Source of the DNA: Epiperipatus broadwayi | Taxonomy: Eukaryota; Onychophora; Udeonychophora; Euonychophora; Peripatidae | Length of the DNA stretch: 64,000 nucleotides | Assembly: GCA_028023455.1 (NCBI GenBank) | Contig: JAQFVV010012509.1 | Location: forward strand, 808,001-872,000 | Direction: 5' to 3' | Position numbers and translations under genes: made by a program | Notes under the pieces: generated by a model | The model's input: only the letters and a program-made list of their open reading frames with translations | The model's database searches: none | What the model was told of the DNA's origin: nothing | Part shown: in pieces, positions 22,610-34,589 of the stretch | Numbering within the stretch: position 1 is the stretch's first letter | Layout: each line of letters starts with the position of its first letter

Positions 22610-25005
22610 ATAATACTATAAACAGACAGAATTGTAGCAAACTTCTTACAATGCTAATATAGCTTCAAACCAGTACAAATAATTGCCTAAAAACTATATT
22701 TAATGATATACAATGTTTCATGCTTTATAAGACAGCATTACCATAAGCAATTTATTTCTCTTTTATACCAAATTTCTTTTCAAAATATTTTGGAAACTAA
22801 ACCATAATTGAAATTCTATAAACACTTTTTTTATATATTTAAACCTTCAAACATTTATACTTTAACTTTTGACATAATAGTCTATCCATTTTGATAAGTT
22901 TATAAAACATATTTTATTCATTATTGCAACATATATTTTTTTAACTATTGGTGAATGAATCAATGATGAATTATCCTTGACAGCTACCCATTTGCATATA
23001 TTCCTGATATAATAATCAATGATCTTGGACTTTCTATGAATCAATATATATATATTCAGATTTTGTCTTATCTAGGGCAAATGCTAAAAACTAACAATTT
23101 TTGTTCATGTCAATTAAAATCCTATATTAAAGGGACAACAGATTATGTATTTTAAAACTTTTTTTTAATCATATAGCTTATTTAGCAATATATATTTAGC
23201 TTTTTGAAAAGTAAAATGAATTTACATTACAATATAAAAATTATATTTTTCTTTTTCAAAATTGAATAAAATTTTTAAAACAGAAATGGAATTAAAAAAA
23301 CAACAAAAAATATCGTTTACATAAAGTTAATAAATTGGAAAACTTCAGAATGTACGTTTTTTATTATAATTCTTTTATCCAAGTCTAAAACTTCTTTTAA
23401 AAAAATATTAACTATTGTTCATGCTTACTTGCTGAAAATATAATTGGCATCAATCATTAGTCTTTTAAAACGATATCACAATTTAGAATGCCATAACTGT
23501 TCCATGTATATCATTTTAGACTTTGTGAATATTTTATTAAAGAAACTTTTGCCTTCATTTTTTTTCTAGTCGCAAGATGTTTTCTTTAGGTTCAAATTAA
23601 TTATTGATATGCAACTTCTACTGTTTTATAATTCTTAAAAAAGTAAACAGTATATATATATTCTGATTGCAAACACAAAACATTACCACATATAAACAGA
23701 CTTAATGACAAAAATTCAAGCTGATAACCAAGTAATAGTTGAAGGAATGGTCAAAGGTGGAATATAGAGATAATAAACACATTTTCATTTCATCAATAAT
23801 TTACGTTAAATTTTATTCTCTTGTAACATTTCTTGTTTTCAATAAAGAAAGATTAAAAAAATAAGTCTCTAAATAATCAAGTTTGAGTATCATTAAATAA
23901 AATTTGTAGATATTTCTGTATCTTGGCTACCAATCCTAAGATCTCATCAATATTCATAATAGTTTGGAATATAAATGGTGCTAGCTAAGGACTAATACTT
24001 ACTAAAAATTTCTTACTAATCTGCTCTTGAAAACAGGTTCCTCTAATTTTCAAATGCTTTAATCCCAAAAAATGTAATTGCAAATTGATCCCTTTAATAT
24101 AGTATGTGTGTGATTCTGGACATGGGTTATTCTCATTTTCCAATATATAAAAGTTGAACTCTTTAAAAGCTTTTGCACTTATAAAAATTATTGTCTACGA
24201 GATGTTGAGAAAAGCCAATGAATAAAATCAGAAAGATCATACCATGAGGTGTATTCACTCAATCCATGAATACATTTACTTTTTAGCATATTCAAAACAT
24301 GGCTCAGATGGGTAAAAATATAAAGAAAGTTATATTCTTGTGGCAACAAGACAATATGTCACATCATAAATGGATTGACATTCTCTTCTGTCTTATTTTC
24401 AATCATTTCAAAAATTTGACAACTTTAGAAAAACATACTAGATTTCTGTCAAGGGAATATTTTACAATAATTTGCCACTAGGAATAATAACTGATCAAAT
24501 CATTATTAGAATTAACCACAGAAATCATTTAACCAACTAACAACCATACACCATTTACTTAACAGACCCAGAAAAAGCAATGAATGTGTCAAATCTCTTT
24601 ATTCCAGTCAATATCACATAACTGTATTTTTCTGTGGATTAGGCAAAAAAAGACTTGTTTTAAAAAATTGTTTCTTATAAAAATTTGCTTGAGGAGCACG
24701 CTTCATGAAAATTATTCCTTCAGATACAGGTAATATAAATGCAAAAAGATATTTCTTATAATATAAGAAATCATATACTCCTTTAATTATACAGTATTAA
24801 GTTTTCAAAAAATAATTTTTACAAATGTGTTAGGTGCAACAAATCCATTCCTCAGTATATAAAGATCAGTATCAAATTTGGTTTCATCATATCTATATGA
24901 TCATTGGAAAGCACTTTAGCATGTATTTGCATTTTTTAAAATTTTCAGTGGAGAAAGTCTTTCATATGAATGAAATCAGTGATTCTTCTGCTATTTGTTT
25001 CGGTA
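22610..25005. other. AT-rich sequence without recognisable genes
   Basis: Short ORFs at 22862-23044 (minus) and 24299-24481 (plus) were read and show no domain I can defend. No repeat structure recognised. Confidence 0.35.
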
Positions 25006-25014
25006 CTTGGAACT

Positions 25015-25192
25015 TTATCCCCATGTGGCCGCCAGAGGCGCTGTTTTCCATGTCAACCACAGAAATATTCAGAGTAGGGAGGCAAAAGCAGATGCACGTT
25101 CCAGCTCCTAGATGGTGTTGTTCACCCTACATATGCACAGGAACCTTATGCTAAGTAGCTTCCAGCACTACTGCCCGCTTGGTGGCGCTGAT
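25015..25192 (+). promoter_or_regulatory. GC-rich block with repeated CTCF-like motifs
   Basis: An isolated 175 bp GC-rich island. It holds TGGCCGCCAGAGGCGCTG (25026-25043) and CCGCTTGGTGGCGCTG (25175-25190), both close to the CTCF core (CCNNNAGRKGGCGCT / CCGCNNGGNGGC). Between them is a weaker CTAGATGGTGTTG (25108-25120). All three share a GGYGYTG end and the same orientation. The ORF at 24834-25154 crosses the block but its peptide lacks any recognisable domain. Insulator or other regulatory DNA is inferred from motif content only. Confidence 0.4.
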
Positions 25193-25199
25193 AGCCATA

Positions 25200-28100
25200 C
25201 ATAAACACATCTAGTTTACATCGTCTGCTACCAGCAACTAGTATCTTTTTTTATTAGAATGAATACCATTACTAATAGAATTAGAAGTATTATTGTTAAA
25301 AAAGTTTTAACCTTTTTTTAAACAAAAAAAAATCTTAAAACAACTACAACTTAAAATTCTTATTTGAAAATGCTTTTGCAGCTTTTTAGTTATGTATATA
25401 AAACAACTTTTAAATATGCAATTGCAGGAAATGGCTTCTGCAACAGTCTAACAAAAAGAAACAGTGAATGAGAAGTCATTACAGTGAGTGCTTTAATGGG
25501 CCTTTTATTTTACTCTCTAGCTAAGATTCACTACAAGTCCCATTAAGTAATAATTGATTATATATGAACCAATAATCTAAAAGAAAAATATTAAGCCCTT
25601 CTATGATCCTGAAAATATTTCCAAACAGGGGGTGTTCTAAATCTATGTTGAAAACACATGCACACACCTATATTCTCTCACTCATATACATAATAGTTTT
25701 CTTTATATTTCAAACGTAATGAATTAATTAATATAAATAAATCAAAATTTAAATATCTAAAAATTATAATTAACATTTGAAATTATTTACCACCAATATC
25801 TGAATACAGTATTATTAATTAGATAAAGCATGAACGGTAGGTTAAAAAAAAAATGTTATTTTTAGTTTTAATAATTTATTTAAAAACTACACTTTGAATA
25901 TTTTTTTGACAGACATTAAAAAAAAAAAATCCGAACCAAAAAAAGATTCACGTGTGGCCTCATTACGTTAGTTATTAACTATGACTTCTCTGATTTATGT
26001 TTGACCGCAGCTACGTAACGACACTTTCCCCATCTGCATGTGAAATCAATAGCTTCCATTTGAAAACTATATTTCATTTTAAGATGAACTCCAGATTAAT
26101 ATTATAATTTAACGCAGATTTGCTAGTATATATTTTAGTAATAATTATAAAATTAAAGATAAATATTTAACTAAATTATAAAAGTACAATATTTTAAAAC
26201 TTGAAGGTATAAGTACATTTGTTTTATTTAAAAAACGTGTACTAAAACACATATAAAAATTCATTGGTATTCTAAATCACCATAGACCAAGTTTAACAAA
26301 CCCAAGAAATACAGTATTTTATAACAATATATATATGTAAAACCTACACTAGTCTCCTATTTTTTTAGCGCATTATATTTATAGTTGTCAACATTAGGAT
26401 AGAACATGCTAAACATACATTCTTTAAATTGCACACAAATACATAATTTGAGATTATAAATATATAACACTAACAGCCAAAAAAAAAAAAAGTAAAGTGA
26501 GAATAGATATTGAATTTCCTGAGCATCAAAACAAGAAGTTGAAAATGAAATTCATCAAAGATTAGGAAAAATTTACTTATTCTACATTCCATGAAAGATC
26601 AATAATGATTAGCTTTTTAAAAAAAAAAAAAATACACATTTAGCACCAAATAAAGAAATGTTACAAAACATAGTTCAAAAGTATTACTACTGAGAAAAAT
26701 CTAGCTGAGTAAGGCAAGCTGATATGAATAGCTCTAAGAATGGAATTAAAGACCATAACTACATAAAATCTTTTTTTTAAAAAAAAAAAAAAAATACGCT
26801 CAAAATCATTTGAAGAAATAAAATTTAGTTCATAATAATCAATATTCCATTGATAAAAATATATATTATGAATCTTTTTTAAATACACAATTTAGTTAAT
26901 AGAATACACTTTAATAATAGGATATATTTTTAAGAAAAAACTTTGCTTTTGTTTGTAAACTTTTTAATGTCAATTTTATTTAGAGGCATAAGTAAAATAC
27001 TTCATAAAATTGCCAAAGAAGACAGCCTTTTTGCCAATTGTTAGGGCATAGAGATTTGCCAGCTAAATAACTGAATCACTATACTTCTAGAAATGATGTA
27101 AAATGTAAAACGATATCATAATATATAACTGCAAATTAATTGAAAAGCTTCAGGAAATAACATTCTGATCGAAAGAATGGTGAGAAGAATGCACACATTG
27201 ATCTATAAGTAAGATAATTGCAAAAAGTAATGAAACATCATGTTGTTCGAATTTAATAAATTAAAATTGTTTCTAAAATTAACTTAGCATTCAACAAAAT
27301 GGGCATACTGATTGCTTTCTAACAAATAAAGAGAGACTTATGGGATAGAATAACCGTTAGCTGTATTATGGGAAATAGATAACTTTGGTAAAAGCTAAAT
27401 AATTCATTGTCTTGAGGATAAGATGGCTTAAGATCTTCTGGTCAATGTCACCTAAAATAAAGGATCTGAGATTATACCAGGAAAAGATGAGGTTAATATA
27501 TAAACTGTCTGGAAGAATATGGTAATTAATCATCAATATCCTAAAAAAGCAATAGCGCAGTCCAGAATTGTATATAGAAATTAAAATAAGATGTATGACC
27601 TGTGGTTTAAGTCTATATATTTCATGCTTATCAAAATTATCAGCAAGAAAATTAATATGAATAACATGAATCATGTGTCAATAGGTAGGCAAATGAAGGA
27701 ATTTTTTTTATGTATTGAAAGCTATCAAAGTCAATCCCATTCCAAGATAATAAATGATACGAATCAAGCAGTAAATGACCAGGCTGAAGGAGATGAATTG
27801 GAGTATAATTAGTTTTTTTAAGTTTGGTTTAAGATAATCTTTTAATGTCATGACCTTGTAAATGAAACATGTTATCTATTTCTTTTTAGGAGAGTACGTG
27901 CATAAACATGGTACCAATAGCATCATTATTATAATTTGCCCATAAATTTTATGAGCGTTGTTTACAAATATTATTATACATACATATAAATTATTATACC
28001 ATTATGAGATGAAGTCTATATAAATTAAGAAAATGAAATATACTTAAAATGAGATTTAAATAGAAAAATAATAGAATGCAAAGCACCAATGAATTTTTAA

Positions 28101-30405
28101 ACTATGCAAGCATAAACATAATTAACTTATGATGAATAATATACAAATGAACTTAAAATCACATTTACTGTATGATAAAATACATAAAATTACTGAGAGC
28201 AAAATACACACCTTGTACTCATATAGTTTAAATGATTCTTTAAAAACCTGACTTCTGAGTAATTGTAGTAATATTTTAAGACTTTGTTGCTCCATGAATA
28301 TTAACATTCTCTTTAGATGGAAAATTTTGAATTCAAATCAATATTGATGATGTTGAAAAAACAACTGTGCCTTCAGTGAGAACCAAAACACTAATGCAAG
28401 AACTAGCTAAATAATTCTTAATTTGTTATAGTCTGTGAAAAGAATTTACTATAGATATGAAAATTGAAATCATTAGGTGAAGGAAACATTAAGGTAACAA
28501 ATTTCTTTTTATGACATTTCTTATTTTTCTGTTTGACATTAGATGAACATTTGGATATTAAAATGAATTAAATAGTATGTAAATATCTGAATCCAGCTGA
28601 GAAATTTAGGATTCTAACCAGTAATTAGTTCATGATGCAATTGCTAATAATATAAGACTAAAGAAAATAGGAGAATGAATAGTTTCATGAGATGAACTGA
28701 CAAACTAATAGTAGTTTAAATAATCATTAGTTGAAACAATATGAATTTAAACCATCAAAAGAGGATGTGGAAGCAGAAAATGAAAGCTGAATTCCTATGT
28801 GATTATCTTTCAATAATAATGAAGAAGATAATATATGTATAAATATTTTTTGGATAAAGAAAATCAATACACAGATAACTCAGTTTATCAATTTGAAAAC
28901 ATGATAAGGAAAGTATGATTCAAGAAGCAGTGATCTCTGACTGTTCCTCAGCAAGAAAGACATCCATAAATAAAATAACGGGGAAATATTGATCAATATA
29001 ATAGGTTAACAGAATATCCTAACTTAAACTTAATATCAATTTTTCATGCATTCATAGAAAATTTAAAAAAGCAAGTGTTTCTATAGTGAATAAACCCCCC
29101 TTTAAATCAGTAAGTCTAATTGCGAAGAACATCCTGTTTTATTTTTTTATATCTTATTTCAATATCTCTATTTGATTCATGGCAAGTCACTGAAATATAA
29201 AAAAGGTTTTCAGGCTCATTCTATTTTTTTTTTAAAAAAAAAAACATTACATAAAAATGTTAAGTAGGGGGAAAAGGCAGTCTGATCTGCATTTTAATCA
29301 AATAAGAGGAGAGGGAATTAATCAGAAAAAGTAAATGATTGCTTTGTTTTGGTCACTTATATACAAAAATTATATTATTAATAAAATAAGTTTATATAGA
29401 AAAAGGGAACATATTTTTTGATACATCAAGTTGTCTAGCACAAATATACTAAGATACTTGAAGCTATTAGTTTTTTCCTCTCATTCATTTTAAAATTGAT
29501 ATTTTTTATCATAGATTTGAATGTCAACACAGTTGTGACCAACATATTATTTACACACCAAAGTAGACAAATTAAACTTTTTTCATAAAATAATGTAATC
29601 TTAATCTATATTCTTTGACCATACGTTTTTGCTTCTTCATGGTGGTTAACATAATAATGTCTGGATATGACAAACTACAGTCTTGCTATGTTGTTTTTGT
29701 TTCATTTTGAAATTGAACTTTTATTGTAAAATTGCCATATTTTTTTATTAAAATGTTGTCTAGTCTTGCATTGGTGGTCGAGAGGTCAGTGCGACTGCCT
29801 TGCAGGCAGTTGCCCGGGTTGCGTCCCGGCCGATGCTATGACACTTAAAAAAAAATGTTGTCTACTATTGACAATCATTATCTATTACAGATTTTCACAT
29901 AACATATGGATAAATATATTTTGACTGATTATTTTAACAATTCAACTTTTTATTGATGAACGTACTATAGAAATTGTACTCTATTTTTATGCCTTGATTG
30001 CTGATCTAGAAGTGCTTAAAAAGCATGTTTTTGAATTCACATTTCACAAAAATAGTATTCTATATGTATTCAAAACTCTATAGATAGTAAAATTGTTTAC
30101 TTAAATTTTTAGTAGCATTTGGATGCACTAAAAAGAATTGAAGTAATAAAAGGTCTATTGTTGCTATTTGTTATATGATGCTTTTAAAACAATATAAAAT
30201 GTAGAAAATCAAAATTTATTTTTTTATTAATTTCTACTTTTTTATTTAATATTTTTTGGAAATACAAATACCTTTTATTAAGGATAAATATATTTTATTA
30301 ATAGAAACTAATTTTACTTCTTTATTCCATGCTTGAAAAAAAAAAAGAATACAACATACTGAAGTATCTCACTGTAATAGCAGTATTCACCATTAAGTAA
30401 ATTAG
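25200..30405. other. AT-rich sequence with S1 SINE, otherwise no recognised feature
   Basis: Apart from the SINE at 29763-29851 I see no genes. 25930-26080 has slightly higher GC. ORFs at 26661-26888, 27366-27674, 27591-27812 and 28122-28307 overlap one another or are low-complexity and have no domain signature. Confidence 0.35.
29763..29851 (+). mobile_element. S1 SINE copy with deleted B box
   Basis: Sense copy of the tRNA-like SINE. The acceptor 5' half GCATTGG starts at 29768 and its partner CCGATGC ends at 29836. About 14 bp are missing relative to the copy at 31369, removing part of the anticodon-arm repeat and the GGTTCGC of the B box. It ends ATGACACTT plus oligo(A). A 13 bp duplication AAAATGTTGTCTA (29750-29762 and 29852-29864) flanks it, proving transposition by target-primed reverse transcription. 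Confidence 0.85.
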
Positions 30406-30429
30406 TCATGCAGTAAATATAATTAGAAG

Positions 30430-30475
30430 AGATTTGAACCTGCACTTCCAAGCTCCCTTTAGTCATTCACTCCAT
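30430..30475 (-). promoter_or_regulatory. tRNA-type B box in R2 unit
   Basis: Minus strand GGTTCAAATCT (30430-30440) matches the Pol III B-box consensus GGTTCRANNCC at 10 of 11 positions. An upstream TGGAGTGAATGACTAAAGGG may be a decayed A box. The equivalent sites at 30878-30888 (AATTCAAATCC) and 35617-35627 (GGTTCAAATAT) indicate a family-wide feature. Confidence 0.5.
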
Positions 30476-30512
30476 CTTATACGTGATCATAAACATGCAA
30501 AAAAAAAAAAAA

Positions 30513-30575
30513 GATCTCCAATATATGTATTTCATGCTGAAACAGATCTTATTAGTTGGTCTGAATCATCATCTC
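30513..30575 (-). ncRNA. Decayed R2 hammerhead, unit 1
   Basis: Minus strand: CTAATAA at 30549-30555 in place of CTGATGA, helix II area GATCTGTTTCAGCAT, GAAA intact, then TACATATA and TTGGAGATC. Two core substitutions predict an inactive ribozyme, but the helix I and GAAA portions are preserved. Confidence 0.55.
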
Positions 30576-30969
30576 TCACATACATAATCAGTGCTTGGTT
30601 TATATTAAGATAGCAAATATTCCAACTTTAATGGACAGGCTTCAATCTAGTCTATTCTCAGACTCTTCAGCTATCCATACCATTGAAAATCTGATGATGG
30701 TGTGTTCATTTGCCAATTTTTGTTGTGTCATACCCATGTTGACCATAAAAAAATATGACCATATGTAGGACCTTAAGCTCATTTAAATACACAGAAGAGT
30801 AATGGGCAGAATATAGACTAAATATGTAATAATTAAATACATGTATATTTATATTTTAAGCTAGATGTAATTAGTGAGGATTTGAATTCAGACTTTCAAG
30901 TTCCCTTTACTCATCCACTCCATCTTATATAACTAACACACATGACTACATACATGTGAAAAAAGGTAA

Positions 30970-31036
30970 ATGATCTCCAATATATGTATTTTGTGCGGAA
31001 CCAGCCTTCATCAGCTGGTCTGGAACATCATCTCCC
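30970..31036 (-). ncRNA. R2 hammerhead motif, unit 2
   Basis: Minus strand: CTGATGA intact at 31008-31014, helix II formed by GGCTG and a damaged CCGCA, then AAAA for GAAA. Helix III TACATATA and helix I TTGG-AGATCAT follow. Upstream strand ATGATGTTCCAGACCAG keeps only part of the helix I complement. Confidence 0.55.
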
Positions 31037-31368
31037 ACATATATATATATCAATGCTCAATTTATATTAAAATAGCAAATCTACAAACTTTAATAGACAA
31101 GCTTCAATCATTCCAACTTTTCAGCCATCCATATCATTGAAACTCTGATGATGGAATGCTCAAAGACCTTGTTGATGCCAATATTATTGTCACACCTCTA
31201 ATTTATTATAATCATTTAAAAAAAATTGAATCTCTTATAAATATTATGCTATTAAAATTTTTAAACCATTCTTCGAATACCTTATTTATTTTAAAATCTC
31301 TGCAGTCTTTTGATTACACTATACATATAAAATCTTCAAGGCATGATTTATTTTAAAAAAAATGTCTT

Positions 31369-31451
31369 GCATTGGTGGTTGAGAGGTCAGCGCGACTGCC
31401 TTGCACTTGCAGGCAGTTGCCCGGGTTGCGGGTTCGCGTCCCGGCCGATGC
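31369..31451 (+). mobile_element. S1 SINE, full-length 83-nt tRNA-like copy
   Basis: Complete sense copy. Acceptor GCATTGG (31369-31375) pairs with CCGATGC (31445-31451) with one wobble. The D-arm GTC/GAC, an anticodon-like arm closed by TGCCT/AGGCA, a long variable arm and a T-arm GCGGG-TTCGCGT-CCCGG can all be drawn. B box GGTTCGCGTCC is 10/11 to consensus. Tail ATGACACTT then A14. The anticodon loop seems to have 9 nt and no obvious identity, and the copy is followed by a poly(A) tail, so it is read as a SINE and not a tRNA gene. Confidence 0.8.
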
Positions 31452-32159
31452 TATGACACTTAAAAAAAAAAAAAAGGTAAAAAATTCTGGTGATAGTAAA
31501 ATTATTTCTAACAAAAGTATTTTTCCGTTGTTGTTTATTTACAGAAAATGTAACTACCATAAACGTAAATACATACACAAGATGGTTAAAAAAGTTCATT
31601 ATAATCATTTTACACTGAAAACAAAGTTAATATCATTCTTTAAATGATATATAAAAATCAATTGTATACGCATAACTGAAATTATAAGAATGATTTATAC
31701 ATCCCTAGGTATAATATATATTAAAAAAACATTCTTTTTTTTTTTTACACAAAACATTTCAAGCCAATAATAAAAAATAAATTGGAGGAAGGCCAACAAT
31801 TTTTTTGTAAATATAAAATAAACATGTTGTGAATACACTAAAGATCGTCAAAGAAAAGCTATTATTACTAAGTGGTAAAAAATGATTTCTGATAACTGTG
31901 ATACAGTCTATGGATAATGTCAATTTTGCTATTAAAACGAAAACAGATAGCTATCAGTTTTTACGATTATCATATTTTAAATTCATCAAATAAATTTAAT
32001 ATCAGTGGAAAGCTTTAAATGTGGGAATACTTAACTGTAAAACAAATCATTTAAAAAAAGTTTACTGTGTATATGAATATTTTTATCCATTTAGTAGAGA
32101 AATAATAAAAAGTTTAATTTTTATTACATACAAAATATATTCCCTAAATACTATTTAAA

Positions 32160-33003
32160 CAGGACTATCCAACCTGAAATAATCCAAAGGCTACATTAAT
32201 ATATATATCATAGGGCTGCTTCCTGTGCTAGCCTGAGAAAAAAATGAACCCCCCCCCCATGCAATTTTCACTGGGGGGGAGGTCCCTTTCATATGGTAAA
32301 AACTTGATAATTTAAAAAAATTATCTTATTTTGCAGTACAATTAATATAAATCAGTGAAGAATGATTTTCTTCTTTAAAAATTTACATTTATTTAGAATC
32401 GAAATTTACAAAAAATATATATATAAAAAAAAACAATCCAGAAAAAATTGTGTATTTTATTTTACTCAAATATTGATTCAATAAAAATTGTTACTTATAA
32501 TGTATAAATTAGTCTTTATTTAAAATTCATATTTTACATTAACATAAGCCTATAAATTGCAGTTTTGGGAGTAAAAAAAAAAGGAAACAATTACATTTAG
32601 AAAGCTGTGAAATGTTTTCATTTTTGCAAAAAATAAAATCATGTGGACCTATCGCAGCCCCTTGGGTCAGCTCTGGCTGCATACAAAATAATGAATAGAG
32701 AATTTATATGAAATTATTGTAAAGTAATACAGTTAGTTACAGAAGAACTGTAATTGATCAATACTAAATGTGCACGTGTTGCTTCTCTGACATATATCAC
32801 AAAATATGTGGGTATATAATATAAAAATACCAGATAATATTGTCATCAAAATAATTGATTAGTAATAGAATTAAAATATCTAACTAATAAATGTTTGATT
32901 CAAATTATTATTTTACTTTTTCATTCAGAATAAAACAAAAACCTCTAAGCAGGCTGCACAAAATCTAACCTCGGGCCACATATGATCATATTTTGGATGG
33001 CTT
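32160..33003. mobile_element. Candidate non-autonomous hAT-like element
   Basis: Left end CAGGACTATCCAACCTG and right end complement AAGCCATCCAAAATATG form a short imperfect terminal inverted repeat. The flanks TATTTAAA (32152-32159) and AATTTAAA (33004-33011) match at 7 of 8, as for the 8 bp hAT target duplication. GC-rich subterminal blocks at 32190-32290, 32640-32690 and 32945-32985 contrast with the AT-rich interior. No transposase remains. Confidence 0.45.
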
Positions 33004-33997
33004 AATTTAAAACATTCATAAAATTTTATTTGCTGTCTTGCTTTTAAAATATAATTATTATTATTTATAACATAATAAAGGTAGACCATCATTATTTTGA
33101 ACCATAAGAATTCAAACATTTCATTTTCTGAGCATTTTTAAATCAGCCAATCTGGTGTATAAAAAATATAAACAAAGGTTCCATACTGTGTACATAAATG
33201 AAAAAGTTGAATTGTTAAAAAAACATGTCAAAGGCATTTATTCACGTTACATGATAACTGTAATGCATATTGTTTCTCAATAATACCACTCGTATAATAA
33301 ATAAAAAATTTGCAATATTATACTTGTTTTGTTTTTTTTTTAAAAAAAGGAAATATGGAATTTTCTAATGTCAGAACATCAATATATTAATCTGAACAAA
33401 AAAGTGTTAAAAAGTATATATAATATGTTGATGACAGGGTTTGTTTAATTTATCCATATATTTTATGAACAATATATATTGATTTGCAACTTTGAATAAT
33501 ATCCAGAAGCAAAGAATTTATGATTCCACGCTAAAAGTTAATTTTCAAAATAAGCCAGAACAGAAAAAAAATAATGCTACAATTTTAACATTCGAGATTC
33601 CTTCTCCATTCAATATAATGTCAAAAAATAATATATTCATAACACACTCTTGTATGAAATTTATTATGAAGATGTAATGATTTGTAATTATATAAGATTC
33701 TTTCTATGCTGCAAAAAGTTCACTTCTAAAATAAATAGAAAACAGAAAGACTGAAAACAGAATTAATGGTTACATACTTCTAATATGTAGGAAGTATATA
33801 CTTCAAATATAGTTCTTTTATAAAAATGATGAATTGTCAAAAATCATGCCACTTTATTCATTATTGATTCTCATCTGCATACAAAATATATATAAAATAT
33901 TTTATAAAAAATGTTTTTGTTTCACTAGATGAGTAATATTCTAAAAAAATCAAAAAATACTTTTTTTCTTCAACCAATAATTTGGATTGCTTTATTT

Positions 33998-34589
33998 CAG
34001 GTGTCCCCAACCCTATGCCCGCAGACCATTTTTCGTGTGCCCGCCGCTATCCAAACACAATAAAAAATTATTTATCTGATACAAATAAATTTAATTTTTA
34101 AGATTTCTTATAAATTATTGTATTATATCAGTGGTCCCAACCTTTTTGCACTTAACAGCACATTCTATAATACCAGCCAGGTGGCGGGCACCATTTATTT
34201 TTTCAATGTAAATTTATAGTTGAATATTGTTAATAATACACATAATGTACAAAAAAATATTTATTTAAAAAATCAAATTTTAACATTTGATTACAATATA
34301 ATACAATAATTTATAAGAAAATTTAAAAATTAAATTTATTTGTAACAGATAAATAATTTTTTATTGTGTTCGGATAGTGGCGGGCACTACGGTGCCTGCG
34401 GTAATAGGGTTGGGGACCCCTGTATTATATTGTAATCAAATTGTAGGGCATATTATACTTTTACAGCATTAAAAAGTCTATTATTAACAATATCCAACTA
34501 TAAATTTATATTGAAAAAATAAATGGTGCCTGCCACCTGGCCGGTATTATATAATGTGCTCTTAAGTGCAAAAAGGTTGGGGACTGCTG
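33998..34589 (+). mobile_element. Non-autonomous hAT-type element (outer), interrupted
   Basis: Begins CAGGTGTCCCCAACCCTATG and ends AAAAAGGTTGGGGACTGCTG, the CAG.G.TCCCCAACC terminal repeat typical of hAT elements. Exact 8 bp target duplication CTTTATTT (33990-33997 and 34590-34597). Internally it is split at 34128/34129 by a second copy of the same family. Removing that copy and its duplication leaves about 290 bp. Confidence 0.85.
34129..34422 (-). mobile_element. Non-autonomous hAT-type element (inner, opposite orientation)
   Basis: A 294 bp copy of the same family, starting CAGTGGTCCCAACCTTTTTG and ending GGGTTGGGGACCCCTG, with exact 8 bp duplication TATTATAT (34121-34128 and 34423-34430). 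Its ends are swapped relative to the outer copy, so it inserted in reverse orientation, giving a long imperfect palindrome. Confidence 0.88.

Larger units (their letters stand above)
30415..31150 (-). mobile_element. R2 element, direct tandem dimer (about 459 bp monomer)
   Basis: Two head-to-tail minus-strand units. Landmarks repeat at the same spacing: hammerhead core (31014 and 30555), CTCCAATATATGTAT (30975 and 30516 areas), CACTCCATCTTATA, and a tRNA-type B box (30888 and 30440). The upstream CTTTAATGGACAGGCTTCAA / AATAGACAAGCTTCAATC block also repeats. Unit order on the minus strand is hammerhead, spacer, B-box region, then the next unit. The period of about 459 bp fits a circular-RNA-sized monomer of retrozyme type. 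Confidence 0.75.

Noticed and set aside
22862-23044. Antisense ORF with SKWIDYYVK, recalling an integrase DxSKWxEA block
   Set aside because: The rest of the peptide and the flanks do not match an integrase, and no LTRs, protease or reverse transcriptase are nearby.
24299-24481. ORF with WQQDNMSHHKW that could suggest a transposase catalytic block
   Set aside because: One short string only; no neighbouring motifs of a DDE transposase in either direction and stops in all frames around it.
24834-25154. 106-codon ORF across the GC-rich block as a host exon
   Set aside because: Begins in AT-rich DNA, has no domain, and the unusual content comes from motif-rich DNA. Regulatory sequence fits better, though an exon is not excluded.
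27366-27812. Overlapping antisense and sense ORFs (102 and 73 residues)
   Set aside because: Hydrophobic, low-complexity peptides typical of AT-rich random DNA; no motifs.
31369-31451. Functional tRNA gene
   Set aside because: The anticodon loop seems oversized, a poly(A)-type tail follows immediately, and the same sequence recurs at five places, two with exact target duplications.
31387-31608. ORFs on both strands at the S1 SINE (91 and 73 residues)
   Set aside because: They are translations of the tRNA-like SINE and its poly(A) tail.
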